64,000 bases of DNA from Serpens sp035497915 (GTDB taxonomy: Bacteria; Pseudomonadota; Gammaproteobacteria; Pseudomonadales; Pseudomonadaceae): the NCBI RefSeq assembly GCF_035497915.1, contig NZ_DATJCS010000010.1, positions 1-64,000 on the forward strand, given 5' to 3'. Of this stretch, positions 1 through 13,151 are shown piece by piece (position 1 is the stretch's first letter; every line of letters begins with the position of its first letter). Below the pieces are notes generated by a model. That model was not told the origin of the DNA, made no database searches, and saw nothing but the letters and a program-made list of their open reading frames with translations. Both the position numbers and the translations under genes were made by a program.

Positions 1-20
1 TTCCCTATGGCTCCTGGTAA
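1..20 (+). pseudogene. 3' tail of an upstream DUF2931 copy (partial)
   Basis: The first 20 bases match the last codons of the DUF2931 gene that ends at 936: they read Pro-Tyr-Gly-Ser-Trp-stop, with TAA at 18-20. The next copy starts at 7 in another frame, reproducing the same stop/start overlap seen at 923-936. This implies at least one more copy just left of the window. Whether that copy is intact cannot be seen. Confidence 0.6.
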
Positions 21-936
21 GCGTCTGCTGGGCTGTTTGCTGCTGGTTCTGTCCCTGGCAGCCAACGCCGCCAGCGATATCGACCCCGCCGGCCGCTACG
101 TGCTCAATGGCGTGCGAGAAATGGACTCGGCGCTGCTTATCTGAAGCGACGGCACGTTTGCGGCCAGCCTGGCCTACGGCAATATCGAGGGGCGAGTGCA
201 GGGCCGCTGGCAGCGGCAGGGCGAGACCCTTATCTTGCAGGGCGCTCAGGGCCATCCCGAAATCGCCGAGTTGATTAATGACACCCGCCTGACCCTCGAT
301 GGCGCCTGCCTGCTGCGCGACATGGGTGAGTACCAGGCCTGCTACCTACGTCAGCCTGAACTGCCCTTTGATGACTGGTACCTGGGCTACTTCGCGCCCG
401 ACTATATGGATGTCTGGATAGAAACTACAGATGTCACCGATGTGCGTGGAATCACTTCCCGAGGCGCTGTAACGGGCCTTGCTTCCATCCGACAGCCCGA
501 AAACGGTTCGGGTAAGCCGGCGGGATGGCCAAAGTCCCTTGGTTTTGGCGCGGGGCGTCATCTCAGCCAACTGGATCTGCCTGAGCGTATCCATATCCGC
601 TGGCAATCGCTGGTTGAGCCTCAAACCTACCGCGTCACCCTTAGTATTCCCGCCGAAGCACGCGAGCTGATGCTGAAGCCGGAAAGGGTCGAATGTCCGA
701 TATCGGGTTGGGGTGTCCGTTACCGCAACGCCATCACCATCGGCCTGGCGCCTGGTGGCATCGTCAAGCTCTGGGTGAACGGCGCCTGCTTCCCAGCCAC
801 TGAAATCCTCCGCGCCCAAGCCGAAATCGAACCGCTGGGGCCGTATGGAGGGCGTTCAGGAGGCAAGCACCGACCGTTGGAGCCCGCCGCCAAGGCCTAT
901 ATCGAAAAGCACGGCATTCCCTATGGCTCCTGGTAA
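7..936 (+). pseudogene. DUF2931-type secreted protein interrupted by a nonsense codon
   Basis: Reading from ATG at 7 gives a clear signal peptide (MAPGKRLLGCLLLVLSLAANA) followed by a Gly-Arg-Tyr-Val-Leu-Asn-Gly segment. An in-frame TGA stands at 142-144, and the same frame then stays open to TAA at 934-936. Without the stop the product would be about 309 residues. The C-terminal half (Arg-Trp-Gln-Ser-Leu, Val-Glu-Cys-Pro-Ile-Ser-Gly-Trp, Gly-Leu-Ala-Pro-Gly-Gly, ending His-Gly-Ile-Pro-Tyr-Gly-Ser-Trp) resembles the DUF2931 family as I recall it; function unknown. A GTG at 196 could start a 246-residue product, but it would lack the signal peptide, so I call this a nonsense pseudogene. A sequencing error or tolerated readthrough is possible. 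Confidence 0.6.
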
Positions 937-1045
937 GCGCCTGCTGGGCTGTTTGCTGCTGGTTCTGTCCATGGCAGCCAGCGCCGCCAACGACCCTGCA
1001 GGCTGCTACGTGCTCAATGGTGTGCGGGAAATGGACAGAATGTGA
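923..1045 (+). pseudogene. C-terminally truncated duplicate of the DUF2931 N-terminus
   Basis: ATG at 923 overlaps the last 14 bases of the preceding copy. The 40-codon frame repeats the signal peptide of the first copy (MAPGKRLLGCLLLVLSMAAS) and continues to Val-Arg-Glu-Met-Asp. It then diverges and stops with TGA at 1043-1045. Compared with the first copy almost all of the mature protein is missing, so this is a duplicate cut by deletion rather than a small functional gene. A secreted micropeptide cannot be excluded but nothing supports it. Confidence 0.6.
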
Positions 1046-1205
1046 TGAACATGGGAGTGGGGTGCCTGCCAGCTAAAGCGCCGCTGTCGGCCCCGTCACG
1101 TTTCGGGGTCTATGCTCCTTGGCGAATCCGCTTCCTTTCCGCAGCCGAGTCCGGGATCTATCGGCCGCGCGATCGCCATCACCACGACGAAGAAGAGGAA
1201 CCGCC

Positions 1206-3161
<1,956 letters not shown>

Positions 3162-3303
3162 GTGGCCCGCCGCGCGGCGACAGCCACGCCAGGTGTGTCG
3201 TGCGGTTACGAAAGCCGCGAGACTTCCTGTGCGTGGCGGCCTAGAATGCGCACTTTTCCTCCGGGCCACAGGATGCGTCCGTACTGGACACCAGCCAGCC
3301 GCA

Positions 3304-4278
3304 ATGACTGTCCCCACCATTGGTTTTCTTGTCTGGCCCGGCACCCGGGCTATCACGCTGGCCCTGGCCGACGAAGCCCTGCGCGTGGCGCGGCGCATCC
3401 ATCCCGAGGCGGCCTACGACCTGCAGTTCTTCAAGGTTGAGGACGAGGAGGGCGGCGACGCCTCCTGGCGCCTGCCCGGCGGCCTGTGGGACGAGCGCCT
3501 GGAAGGCATGAGCCGGCTGTTCCTGCTGGCCGACGAACCGCCGCAGAGCATCGCGCCGCCCTTGGCTGCGGCCCTGCGCCAGCTGGCCCGGCAGGGTTGC
3601 ACGCTGGTCGGCCTGTCCGCCGGGGTCTACCCGCTGGCCATGCTGGGCCTGCTGGATGGCTACCGCAGCGCGGTGCACTGGCGCTGGCAGGACGACTTCA
3701 CCGAACGCTTTCCCAAGGCCATCGTCACCAGCCACCTGTTCGAATGGGACCGTGACCGGCTGAGCGCCTGTGGCGGCCTGGCGGTGCTCGACCTGCTGCT
3801 GGCCATGCTCGGTCGCGATCACGGTGCGGAACTGGCCGGCGCGGTCAGCGAGGAACTGGTGGTCGAGCGCATCCGCGAGGGCAACGAGCGCCAGCGCGTG
3901 CCGCTGCAGAACCGCATCGGCGCCAGCCATCCCAAGCTGACCCAGGCGGTGATGCTGATGGAGGCCAACATCGAGGAGCCGCTGACCACCGACGAGATCG
4001 CCCAACACGTCTGCGTGTCGCGCCGTCAGCTGGAGCGGATCTTCAAGCAGTACCTGAACCGGGTGCCCAGCCAGTACTACCTGGAGCTGCGCCTGAACAA
4101 GGCCCGGCAGATGCTCATGCAGACCAGCAAGTCGATCATCCAGATCGGGCTGTCCTGCGGTTTCTCCTCGGGTCCGCACTTTTCCAGCGCCTATCGCAAC
4201 TTCTTCGGCACCACCCCGCGCGAGGACCGCAACCAGCACCGCAGCGGCGGGGGCCAGGAGACGACCACGACGGCCTAG
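3304..4278 (+). CDS. argR: arginine-responsive AraC-family regulator ArgR
   Basis: Cytoplasmic DNA-binding regulator of 324 residues. In Pseudomonas, ArgR (AraC/XylS type, unrelated to E. coli ArgR) activates aru catabolic genes and represses arginine synthesis in response to arginine. The N-terminal 200 residues form a DJ-1/PfpI-like (GATase1-like) sensor with a Gly-Leu-Ser-Ala-Gly segment; residues about 225-310 are the double helix-turn-helix (TTDEIAQHVCVSRRQLERI, then SIIQIGLSCGFSSGPHFSSA). ATG at 3304 gives the N-terminus expected for ArgR; an upstream in-frame start would read into the acs terminus. A TAGAAT -10-like box is at 3242-3247. It lies directly upstream of aruC, as in P. aeruginosa. 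Confidence 0.93.
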   Translation: MTVPTIGFLVWPGTRAITLALADEALRVARRIHPEAAYDLQFFKVEDEEGGDASWRLPGGLWDERLEGMSRLFLLADEPPQSIAPPLAAALRQLARQGCTLVGLSAGVYPLAMLGLLDGYRSAVHWRWQDDFTERFPKAIVTSHLFEWDRDRLSACGGLAVLDLLLAMLGRDHGAELAGAVSEELVVERIREGNERQRVPLQNRIGASHPKLTQAVMLMEANIEEPLTTDEIAQHVCVSRRQLERIFKQYLNRVPSQYYLELRLNKARQMLMQTSKSIIQIGLSCGFSSGPHFSSAYRNFFGTTPREDRNQHRSGGGQETTTTA

Positions 4279-4414
4279 AACCACCGAGAAAAATGCCGCG
4301 GCAGGCTTTCCCCCGCTGCCACAGTGTATAAACTGCGCTTCCCGGGCCGTTCGGCCCGTCGAGCACATGCTTCCACTCCCTTTCAGATGGCCAGACATGG
4401 CAGGAGATGCTCCG

Positions 4415-5638
<1,224 letters not shown>

Positions 5639-5660
5639 GTACGGGCGGAGGACTTTGAGC

Positions 5661-6683
5661 ATGCTGGTGATGCGTCCCGCGCAACTTTCCGACCTGGCCG
5701 AAGTACAGCGCCTGGCCGCGATCAGCCCGGTGGGTGTCACCTCGCTGCCGGACTCCGCCGATCGCCTGCGCGAGAAGATCCTCGCCTCGGAGGCCTCGTT
5801 CGCCGCCGAGGTGGCGTTCAACGGCGAAGAAACCTATTTCTTCGTGCTGGAGGATACCGAGCGGAGCGGACTGGTCGGCTGCTCCGGGCTGGTGGCCTCG
5901 GCCGGCTATACGGAACCCTTCTACAGCTTTCGCAACGAGACGTTCGTGCATGTCTCGCGTGAGCTGAACATCCACAACAAGACCCACGCCCTGTCGCTGT
6001 GCCATGACCTGACCGGCAACAGCCTGCTCGACAGCTTCTTCGTCGAGGCCGACAAGGCGGCTCCGCCGGCCGACGAGCTGATCTCCCGGGGTCGCCTGCT
6101 GTTCGTCGCCGATCATCCGGAGCGCTTCGCCGACTCGATGGTGGTCGACATCCTCGGCATCAGCGACGCCCAGGGCGATTCGCCGTTCTGGGATGGCGTG
6201 GGCCGCCACTTCTTCGGCATGAGCTACGCCGAGGCCGAGCACCTGTCCGGCGTGAAGAGCCGCAGCTTCCTGGCCGAGCTGATGCCCCATTACCCCATTT
6301 ACGTGCCACTGCTGTCCGACGAGGCCCAGGAGGCGATGGGCGAGGTCAATCCCGACGCCCAGGCCTCCTTCGACATCCTCACCCGCGAAGGCTTCGAGAC
6401 CGAGCATTACATCGACATCTTCGACGGCGGCCCGACCCTGCATGCGCGCACTTCGGCGATTCGCTCCATCGTGCACAGCCAGCAACTGGCGGTGCAGCTG
6501 AACGACGCGCCGGCGGCGCAGGGTGGTCGCACCTGGCTGATCGCCAACGGCCTGCTGCAGGACTTCCGCGCGCTGCTGGTCGAGCTGGACTGGGAGCCGG
6601 GGCTGCCGCTGTGCCTCGACCGCGCCACCGCCGAGGCGCTGGGCGTCGGCGAAGGCGCCAGCGTGCGGCTGGTGGCGTTATGA
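5661..6683 (+). CDS. aruF: arginine N-succinyltransferase, alpha subunit
   Basis: AruF pairs with AruG to transfer succinyl from succinyl-CoA to the alpha-amino group of arginine (also ornithine), the first step of the AST pathway. The product has 340 residues and begins Met-Leu-Val-Met-Arg-Pro-Ala-Gln. Conserved blocks are His-Asp-Leu-Thr-Gly-Asn, Ser-Asp-Ala-Gln-Gly-Asp-Ser-Pro-Phe-Trp, Leu-Met-Pro-His-Tyr-Pro-Ile-Tyr and Ile-Asp-Ile-Phe-Asp-Gly-Gly. GGAGG about 10 bases upstream supports ATG 5661 over a TTG at 5655. The gene is 22 bases after aruC and clearly co-transcribed. Its sequence is paralogous to AruG throughout. Confidence 0.95.
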   Translation: MLVMRPAQLSDLAEVQRLAAISPVGVTSLPDSADRLREKILASEASFAAEVAFNGEETYFFVLEDTERSGLVGCSGLVASAGYTEPFYSFRNETFVHVSRELNIHNKTHALSLCHDLTGNSLLDSFFVEADKAAPPADELISRGRLLFVADHPERFADSMVVDILGISDAQGDSPFWDGVGRHFFGMSYAEAEHLSGVKSRSFLAELMPHYPIYVPLLSDEAQEAMGEVNPDAQASFDILTREGFETEHYIDIFDGGPTLHARTSAIRSIVHSQQLAVQLNDAPAAQGGRTWLIANGLLQDFRALLVELDWEPGLPLCLDRATAEALGVGEGASVRLVAL

Positions 6684-6720
6684 ACATGGCCCTGAAATTC
6701 GTCGGGCTGGCGGAGGAAGC

Positions 6721-7746
6721 ATGATCGTTCGTCCCGTGCGCAACACGGACCTGTCCGCTCTGATTGAGCTGACGCGCAACGCCGGCTCAGGCCTGACCTC
6801 GCTGCCGGCCAGCGAGGAGCGCATGGCACAGCGGGTGCGCTGGGCCGAACTGAGCTTTCGCGGCGAGGCCGAGCGGGCCGACGCCGATTACCTGTTCGTG
6901 CTGGAAAGCGACGACGGCAAGGTGGTGGGCATCTCCGCCATGACCGGCGCGGTCGGGCTGCGCCAGCCCTGGTACAACTACCGCCTGGGACTGATGGTCT
7001 GCGCCTCGCTGGAACCGCGTATCCACCGCGAGATTCCCACCCTGTTCCTGGCCAACGACCTGACCGGCAGCACCGAGATGTGCTCGCTGTTCCTGCACGC
7101 CGATTACCGTCGCGGCCTGCTGGGCCGTCTGCTGTCCCGCGCGCGCCTGCTGTTCCTGGCCGAGTTCCGTACGCTGTTTGCCGACCGGGTGATCGCCGAG
7201 ATGCGGGGCATTTCCGACGCGCAGGGGCGTTCGCCGTTCTGGGACAGCCTCGGCCGGCACTTCTTCAAGATGGACTTCAACCGCGCCGATTACCTGACCG
7301 GCGTCGGCGACAAGGCGTTCATTGCCCAGCTGATGCCCAAGTTTCCGCTGTACACCTGTTTCCTCACCGAGGAGGCGCGCGCGGTGCTCGGTCAGGTGCA
7401 CGCCGAGAGCGAGCCGGCGCTGACCATGCTCAAGAGCGAAGGCTTCCGCTACCAGGGCTACGTGGACATCTTCGATGGTGGCCCGGCGCTGGAGTGCGAG
7501 ACCGATCGCATCCGTGCGGTGCGTGACAGCCGACTGGCGGTGCTGGCGGTGGGTACGCCGGGCGACGATGCCGTGGATTACCTGATTCACAACCGCAAGC
7601 GCGAGGACTGCCGCGTGACGGTCGGTCCGGCCCGCATGGCCGCCGGTTCGCTGGTGGTCGATCCGCAGACCGCCGCGCGCTTGCAGTTGCAGCCCGGCGC
7701 CCAGGTGCGTGCCGTGCCGTTGCGCCCGCAGGCCGTGCCTTTGTAA
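6721..7746 (+). CDS. aruG: arginine N-succinyltransferase, beta subunit
   Basis: Second subunit of arginine/ornithine N-succinyltransferase, 341 residues. It carries the same blocks as AruF: Asn-Asp-Leu-Thr-Gly-Ser, Ser-Asp-Ala-Gln-Gly-Arg-Ser-Pro-Phe-Trp, Leu-Met-Pro-Lys-Phe-Pro-Leu-Tyr and Val-Asp-Ile-Phe-Asp-Gly-Gly. A GGAGGAAGC site lies just before ATG 6721. It is 37 bases behind aruF. In P. aeruginosa aruD follows immediately; here a strong terminator starts 20 bases after the stop, so aruG is the last gene of the operon. Confidence 0.95.
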   Translation: MIVRPVRNTDLSALIELTRNAGSGLTSLPASEERMAQRVRWAELSFRGEAERADADYLFVLESDDGKVVGISAMTGAVGLRQPWYNYRLGLMVCASLEPRIHREIPTLFLANDLTGSTEMCSLFLHADYRRGLLGRLLSRARLLFLAEFRTLFADRVIAEMRGISDAQGRSPFWDSLGRHFFKMDFNRADYLTGVGDKAFIAQLMPKFPLYTCFLTEEARAVLGQVHAESEPALTMLKSEGFRYQGYVDIFDGGPALECETDRIRAVRDSRLAVLAVGTPGDDAVDYLIHNRKREDCRVTVGPARMAAGSLVVDPQTAARLQLQPGAQVRAVPLRPQAVPL

Positions 7747-7766
7747 GTCCATACGTTTGTTCCGAT

Positions 7767-7805
7767 GCCCGAAGCGTGCCGAGCCGCCTTCGGGCTTTTC
7801 TTTTT
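7767..7805 (+). terminator. Rho-independent terminator after aruG
   Basis: Eight-base arms GCCCGAAG (7767-7774) and CTTCGGGC (7788-7795) are followed by a T-rich tract interrupted by one C (7796-7805). It closes the aruCFG unit. Confidence 0.85.
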
Positions 7806-7821
7806 CCCGAGGAGTCCGGTC

Positions 7822-8109
7822 ATGAGCCAATCCCTGCAATTGATCCTTGAAGATGCCGATGGCAAGCAGCAATCGACCGCCTGCGAGCGCTTCGCGGTGC
7901 TCTGGCAGGGTCGCGAAGTGTGGATCCAGCAGGATGGCAGCGGCCAGCTGCTGATCGGCGTGGATACCGAGGAAGGCGACAGCGAGTACGCCAATCTGGT
8001 GCTGCGTCCGCTGGCCAGCAATCTGGTGGGCATCCAGCTGGAAATGGAGCCGATGGGCGATGACGAAGACGGCCATGTACATGGCCCCGACTGCGGTCAC
8101 GATCATTAA
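7822..8109 (+). CDS. small conserved protein with a His/Asp-rich C-terminus
   Basis: A 95-residue cytoplasmic protein with no signal peptide. It begins Met-Ser-Gln-Ser-Leu-Gln-Leu-Ile-Leu-Glu and ends in a metal-ligand-like tail, roughly Glu-Asp-Gly-His-Val-His-Gly-Pro-Asp-Cys-Gly-His-Asp-His. A GAGGAG site 8 bases upstream supports the start; an upstream ATG at 7765 lies in the terminator stem and is unlikely. The same small gene sits between the aru genes and alaS in P. aeruginosa (PA0902 region, from memory). The tail suggests metal binding but this is inference; function unknown. Confidence 0.8.
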   Translation: MSQSLQLILEDADGKQQSTACERFAVLWQGREVWIQQDGSGQLLIGVDTEEGDSEYANLVLRPLASNLVGIQLEMEPMGDDEDGHVHGPDCGHDH

Positions 8110-8175
8110 CGATTTCAGCGGCTGCGATAGCCCTTGCCAATCGCATAAACCCCTGCAGGGCGTGGTCCGGGCCTA

Positions 8176-8181
8176 TATAAT
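8176..8181 (+). promoter_or_regulatory. -10 box of the alaS promoter
   Basis: A perfect TATAAT lies 64 bases before the alaS start. No good -35 is seen 16-18 bases upstream; the best match there is CTGCAG. The position suggests a leader of about 55 bases. Confidence 0.5.
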
Positions 8182-8244
8182 GCCGCCCTTTGCCGTCAGT
8201 CCCGTGGTGGCTGGCCGTTAGCCGTTTTTCCCTCGGATGAATCT

Positions 8245-10869
<2,625 letters not shown>

Positions 10870-10877
10870 CGACAGCC

Positions 10878-10931
10878 AACGGGGCAGACAGCGCGTCCGG
10901 TCTGTCCCGTTCTCAAGACCCCGCTGGGGTC
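10878..10931 (+). promoter_or_regulatory. two consecutive hairpins in the alaS-lysC gap
   Basis: Hairpin 1 has 12-base arms (10878-10889 and 10900-10911, one G-U pair) and hairpin 2 has arms GACCCC (10917-10922) and GGGGTC (10926-10931). Neither is followed by a long T tract, so they look like an attenuating or processing structure rather than a strong terminator. Confidence 0.4.
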
Positions 10932-10968
10932 AGATGGGCGCCCCCAGGGACTCAGATGGTTTGATGAC

Positions 10969-12213
10969 ATGGCTTTGATCGTACAAAAGTTTGGCGGCAC
11001 CTCTGTCGGCAGCGTCGAGCGAATCCAGCAGGTGGCTGACAAGATCAAGAAATTCCGCGAGCAGGGCGACGATATCGTCGTGGTGGTGTCCGCCATGAGC
11101 GGCGAAACCAACCGCCTGATCGATCTGGCCAAGCAGATCACCGATGGTCGGCCGGTCCCTCGCGAGCTGGACGTAATGGTTTCCACCGGCGAGCAGGTGA
11201 CCATTGCCCTGCTGGCCATGGCGCTGATCAAGCGCGACGTGCCGGCGATTTCCTACACCGGCAGCCAGGTGCGCATCCTCACCGATAGCGCCCACACCAA
11301 GGCGCGCATCCTGCAGATCGATGACCAGCGCCTGCGTGCCGACCTCAAGGCCGGGCGCGTGGTCGTGGTGGCCGGCTTCCAGGGCGTGGACGAGCACGGC
11401 AACATCACCACGCTGGGTCGTGGCGGTTCGGATACTACGGCGGTGGCGTTGGCCGCCGCGCTGAAGGCCGACGAATGCCAGATCTACACCGATGTGGACG
11501 GCGTCTACACCACCGACCCGCGCGTGGTGTCCCGCGCGCGCCGGCTGGAAAAGATCACCTTCGAGGAAATGCTGGAAATGGCCAGCCTCGGCTCCAAGGT
11601 GCTGCAGATCCGCTCGGTCGAGTTCGCCGGCAAGTACAACGTCCCGCTGCGCGTCCTGCACAGCTTCAAGGAGGGTCCGGGCACCCTCATTACCATCGAT
11701 GATGAAGAGGAATCCATGGAACAGCCGATCATTTCCGGCATCGCTTTCAACCGCGACGAATCCAAGCTGACCATCCGCGGCGTGCCGGACACCCCCGGCG
11801 TGGCCTTCAAGATCCTCGGCCCGATCAGCGCGGCCAACATCGAAGTGGACATGATCGTGCAGAACGTGGCGCACGATAACACCACCGACTTCACCTTCAC
11901 CGTCAACCATGTCGACTACGACAACGCCCTGCGCACGCTGGAGAAGACCGCCCAGGAAATCGGCGCCCGTGTCGTGCATGGCGACCCGAGCATCGCCAAG
12001 GTCTCCATCGTCGGTGTCGGTATGCGCTCCCACGCCGGTGTGGCCAGCCGCATGTTCGAAGCGCTGGCCAAGGAAGGGATCAACATCCAGATGATCTCCA
12101 CCTCGGAAATCAAGGTTTCCGTGGTCATCGAGGAGAAGTATCTGGAGCTGGCGGTGCGCGCCCTGCATACCGCCTTCGAGCTGGATGCGCCGGTCAGCCA
12201 GGAAAAGAACTGA
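10969..12213 (+). CDS. lysC: aspartokinase (alpha subunit; beta from an internal start)
   Basis: Phosphorylates aspartate, the first step toward lysine, threonine and methionine; its product is reduced by Asd encoded at 23818. The product is 414 residues. Residues 1-240 are the kinase domain (Val-Gln-Lys-Phe-Gly-Gly-Thr-Ser-Val, and Gly-Arg-Gly-Gly-Ser-Asp-Thr-Thr), and the C-terminus has two ACT domains that mediate Lys/Thr feedback in this class. Pseudomonas-type aspartokinases are alpha2beta2 assemblies, the beta chain being the in-frame C-terminal part translated from within the gene (see 11704). A strong terminator follows. Confidence 0.97.
   Translation: MALIVQKFGGTSVGSVERIQQVADKIKKFREQGDDIVVVVSAMSGETNRLIDLAKQITDGRPVPRELDVMVSTGEQVTIALLAMALIKRDVPAISYTGSQVRILTDSAHTKARILQIDDQRLRADLKAGRVVVVAGFQGVDEHGNITTLGRGGSDTTAVALAAALKADECQIYTDVDGVYTTDPRVVSRARRLEKITFEEMLEMASLGSKVLQIRSVEFAGKYNVPLRVLHSFKEGPGTLITIDDEEESMEQPIISGIAFNRDESKLTIRGVPDTPGVAFKILGPISAANIEVDMIVQNVAHDNTTDFTFTVNHVDYDNALRTLEKTAQEIGARVVHGDPSIAKVSIVGVGMRSHAGVASRMFEALAKEGINIQMISTSEIKVSVVIEEKYLELAVRALHTAFELDAPVSQEKN
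11704..11718 (+). promoter_or_regulatory. internal ribosome site and start codon for the aspartokinase beta subunit
   Basis: Inside lysC, GAAGAGG (11704-11710) precedes an in-frame ATG at 11716 by 5 bases. Translation from here yields about 165 residues containing both ACT domains (starts Met-Glu-Gln-Pro-Ile-Ile-Ser-Gly). Overlapping alpha/beta genes are established for Bacillus, Corynebacterium and Pseudomonas lysC; that this site is used here is inference from the spacing. Confidence 0.7.
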
Positions 12214-12218
12214 GTTTC

Positions 12219-12254
12219 ACGGAAGGCGCGTGAATCGCGCCTTCCGTCTTTTTT
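12219..12254 (+). terminator. Rho-independent terminator of lysC
   Basis: ACGGAAGGCGCG pairs with CGCGCCTTCCGT around a short loop, followed by a T tract up to 12254, beginning five bases after the lysC stop. Confidence 0.9.
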
Positions 12255-12266
12255 GACCGGCCGGTC
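12255..12266. promoter_or_regulatory. GACCGGCCGGTC palindrome between lysC and rsmA
   Basis: Perfect 12-base palindrome directly after the lysC terminator and 113 bases upstream of rsmA. GACCGnnCGGTC resembles operators of some TetR regulators. No TetR gene is in the window, so the binder is unknown. Compare 62685-62696. Confidence 0.35.
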
Positions 12267-12379
12267 GGAACTGTCTTCGGCGGGCTGGTCAATATTTGGG
12301 CAATTGCACGCGTAGCGTGAATGAGGCCCCTTTTATTTTTTGCAGATTGAATCGAAACATCCATGTAAGGAGAAAAGGA

Positions 12380-12565
12380 ATGCTGATTCTGACCCGTCGG
12401 GTAGGGGAAACCCTTATGGTGGGTGACGACGTCACCGTCACCGTTCTGGGCGTGAAGGGCAATCAGGTGCGCATTGGCGTCAACGCGCCGAAGGAAGTTG
12501 CCGTGCACCGTGAAGAAATCTACCAGCGCATCCAGAAAGAAAAGGACCAGGAACCAAGCCACTAA
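12380..12565 (+). CDS. rsmA: carbon storage regulator RsmA/CsrA
   Basis: A 61-residue homodimeric RNA-binding protein. RsmA binds GGA motifs near ribosome sites and represses translation of biofilm and secretion genes; the Gac/RsmY/RsmZ circuit titrates it. The sequence starts Met-Leu-Ile-Leu-Thr-Arg-Arg-Val-Gly-Glu and has the key Arg near 44 in the Val-His-Arg-Glu-Glu-Ile-Tyr segment. ATG 12380 is preceded by TAAGGAGAAAAGGA, which itself holds two GGA motifs that could allow autoregulation (inference). It lies between lysC and tRNA genes, the usual Pseudomonas position. Confidence 0.97.
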   Translation: MLILTRRVGETLMVGDDVTVTVLGVKGNQVRIGVNAPKEVAVHREEIYQRIQKEKDQEPSH

Positions 12566-12636
12566 TTTTTCTAAGTTTTTTCAAACTTGGGGCTTTGCAA
12601 GCGGGGTAAAGCTGTATATCATGCGCCCCGTGTTGC

Positions 12637-12727
12637 GGAGAGGTGGCCGAGTGGCCGAAGGCGCTCCCCTGCTAAGGGAGTACACCTCAAAAGGGTGTCG
12701 GGGGTTCGAATCCCCCCCTCTCCGCCA
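12637..12727 (+). tRNA. tRNA-Ser (GCT)
   Basis: A 91-base class II tRNA. The acceptor stem GGAGAGG pairs with CCTCTCC, followed by G and an encoded CCA. The anticodon loop CTGCTAA sits on stem CTCCC/GGGAG, giving anticodon GCT at 12671-12673 (codons AGC/AGU). A long variable arm and GGTTCGAATCC T-arm are present. Confidence 0.97.
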
Positions 12728-12732
12728 TCTGC

Positions 12733-12809
12733 GGACTCATAGCTCAGCTGGATAGAGTACTCGGCTACGAACCGAGCGGTCGGAGGTTCGAATCCTCCTG
12801 AGTCCGCCA
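12733..12809 (+). tRNA. tRNA-Arg (ACG), copy 1
   Basis: 77 bases; acceptor GGACTCA pairs with TGAGTCC, discriminator G, encoded CCA. Anticodon loop CTACGAA on CTCGG/CCGAG gives ACG at 12767-12769; A34 would be deaminated to inosine by TadA to read CGU, CGC and CGA. Confidence 0.97.
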
Positions 12810-12885
12810 TCTTTAACCGGATGGCCCCTGTGGCGATCAGGTATGCGGCAAGCCAGCGGTGATCTGGTTCATCAAGCACCGATAC

Positions 12886-12962
12886 GGACTCATAGCTCAG
12901 CTGGATAGAGTACTCGGCTACGAACCGAGCGGTCGGAGGTTCGAATCCTCCTGAGTCCGCCA
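12886..12962 (+). tRNA. tRNA-Arg (ACG), copy 2
   Basis: Identical in sequence to copy 1, 153 bases downstream, with encoded CCA. Confidence 0.97.
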
Positions 12963-13036
12963 TCTTCCACCCGATGGCCCTTGCGGTGATCAGGTGTGCG
13001 TCAAGCCAGCGGTGATCTGGTCGTCAAGCACCCCAC

Positions 13037-13113
13037 GGACTCATAGCTCAGCTGGATAGAGTACTCGGCTACGAACCGAGCGGTCGGAGGTTCGAATCCT
13101 CCTGAGTCCGCCA
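13037..13113 (+). tRNA. tRNA-Arg (ACG), copy 3
   Basis: Identical to copies 1 and 2, 151 bases after copy 2, followed by a terminator that ends the tRNA transcript. Confidence 0.97.
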
Positions 13114-13120
13114 CATTGAA

Positions 13121-13147
13121 AAGCCCGCAGCGATGCGGGCTTTTTGC
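13121..13147. terminator. terminator after the tRNA cluster
   Basis: AAGCCCGCA (13121-13129) pairs with TGCGGGCTT (13134-13142), followed by TTTGCTTTTT. The opposing gene ends at 13152, so it may also serve the minus strand. Confidence 0.85.
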
Positions 13148-13151
13148 TTTT

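Larger units (their letters stand above)
12733..13113 (+). repeat. tandem tRNA-Arg plus spacer repeat, about 152-base period
   Basis: Not only the tRNA genes but also the two spacers (12810-12885 and 12963-13036) are similar: both share GATGGCCC and AAGCCAGCGGTGATCTGGT and differ at scattered positions. This points to segmental duplication of a tRNA-plus-spacer unit, with the tRNA parts kept identical while the spacers diverge. Confidence 0.85.

Noticed and set aside
142..144. TGA as a selenocysteine or programmed readthrough codon
   Set aside because: No SECIS-like stem is evident and the context gives no Cys/Sec homology; a plain nonsense change with a decaying neighbour copy is simpler.
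12619..12963. Minus-strand frame giving a Gly-Gly-Phe-Glu-Pro-Pro-Thr repeat protein
   Set aside because: It is a translation of antisense tRNA-Ser and tRNA-Arg sequences, a common false annotation.
13037..13150. att site of an integrated island at tRNA-Arg
   Set aside because: No integrase or partial tRNA repeat downstream; the tRNA repeats are complete tandem genes.
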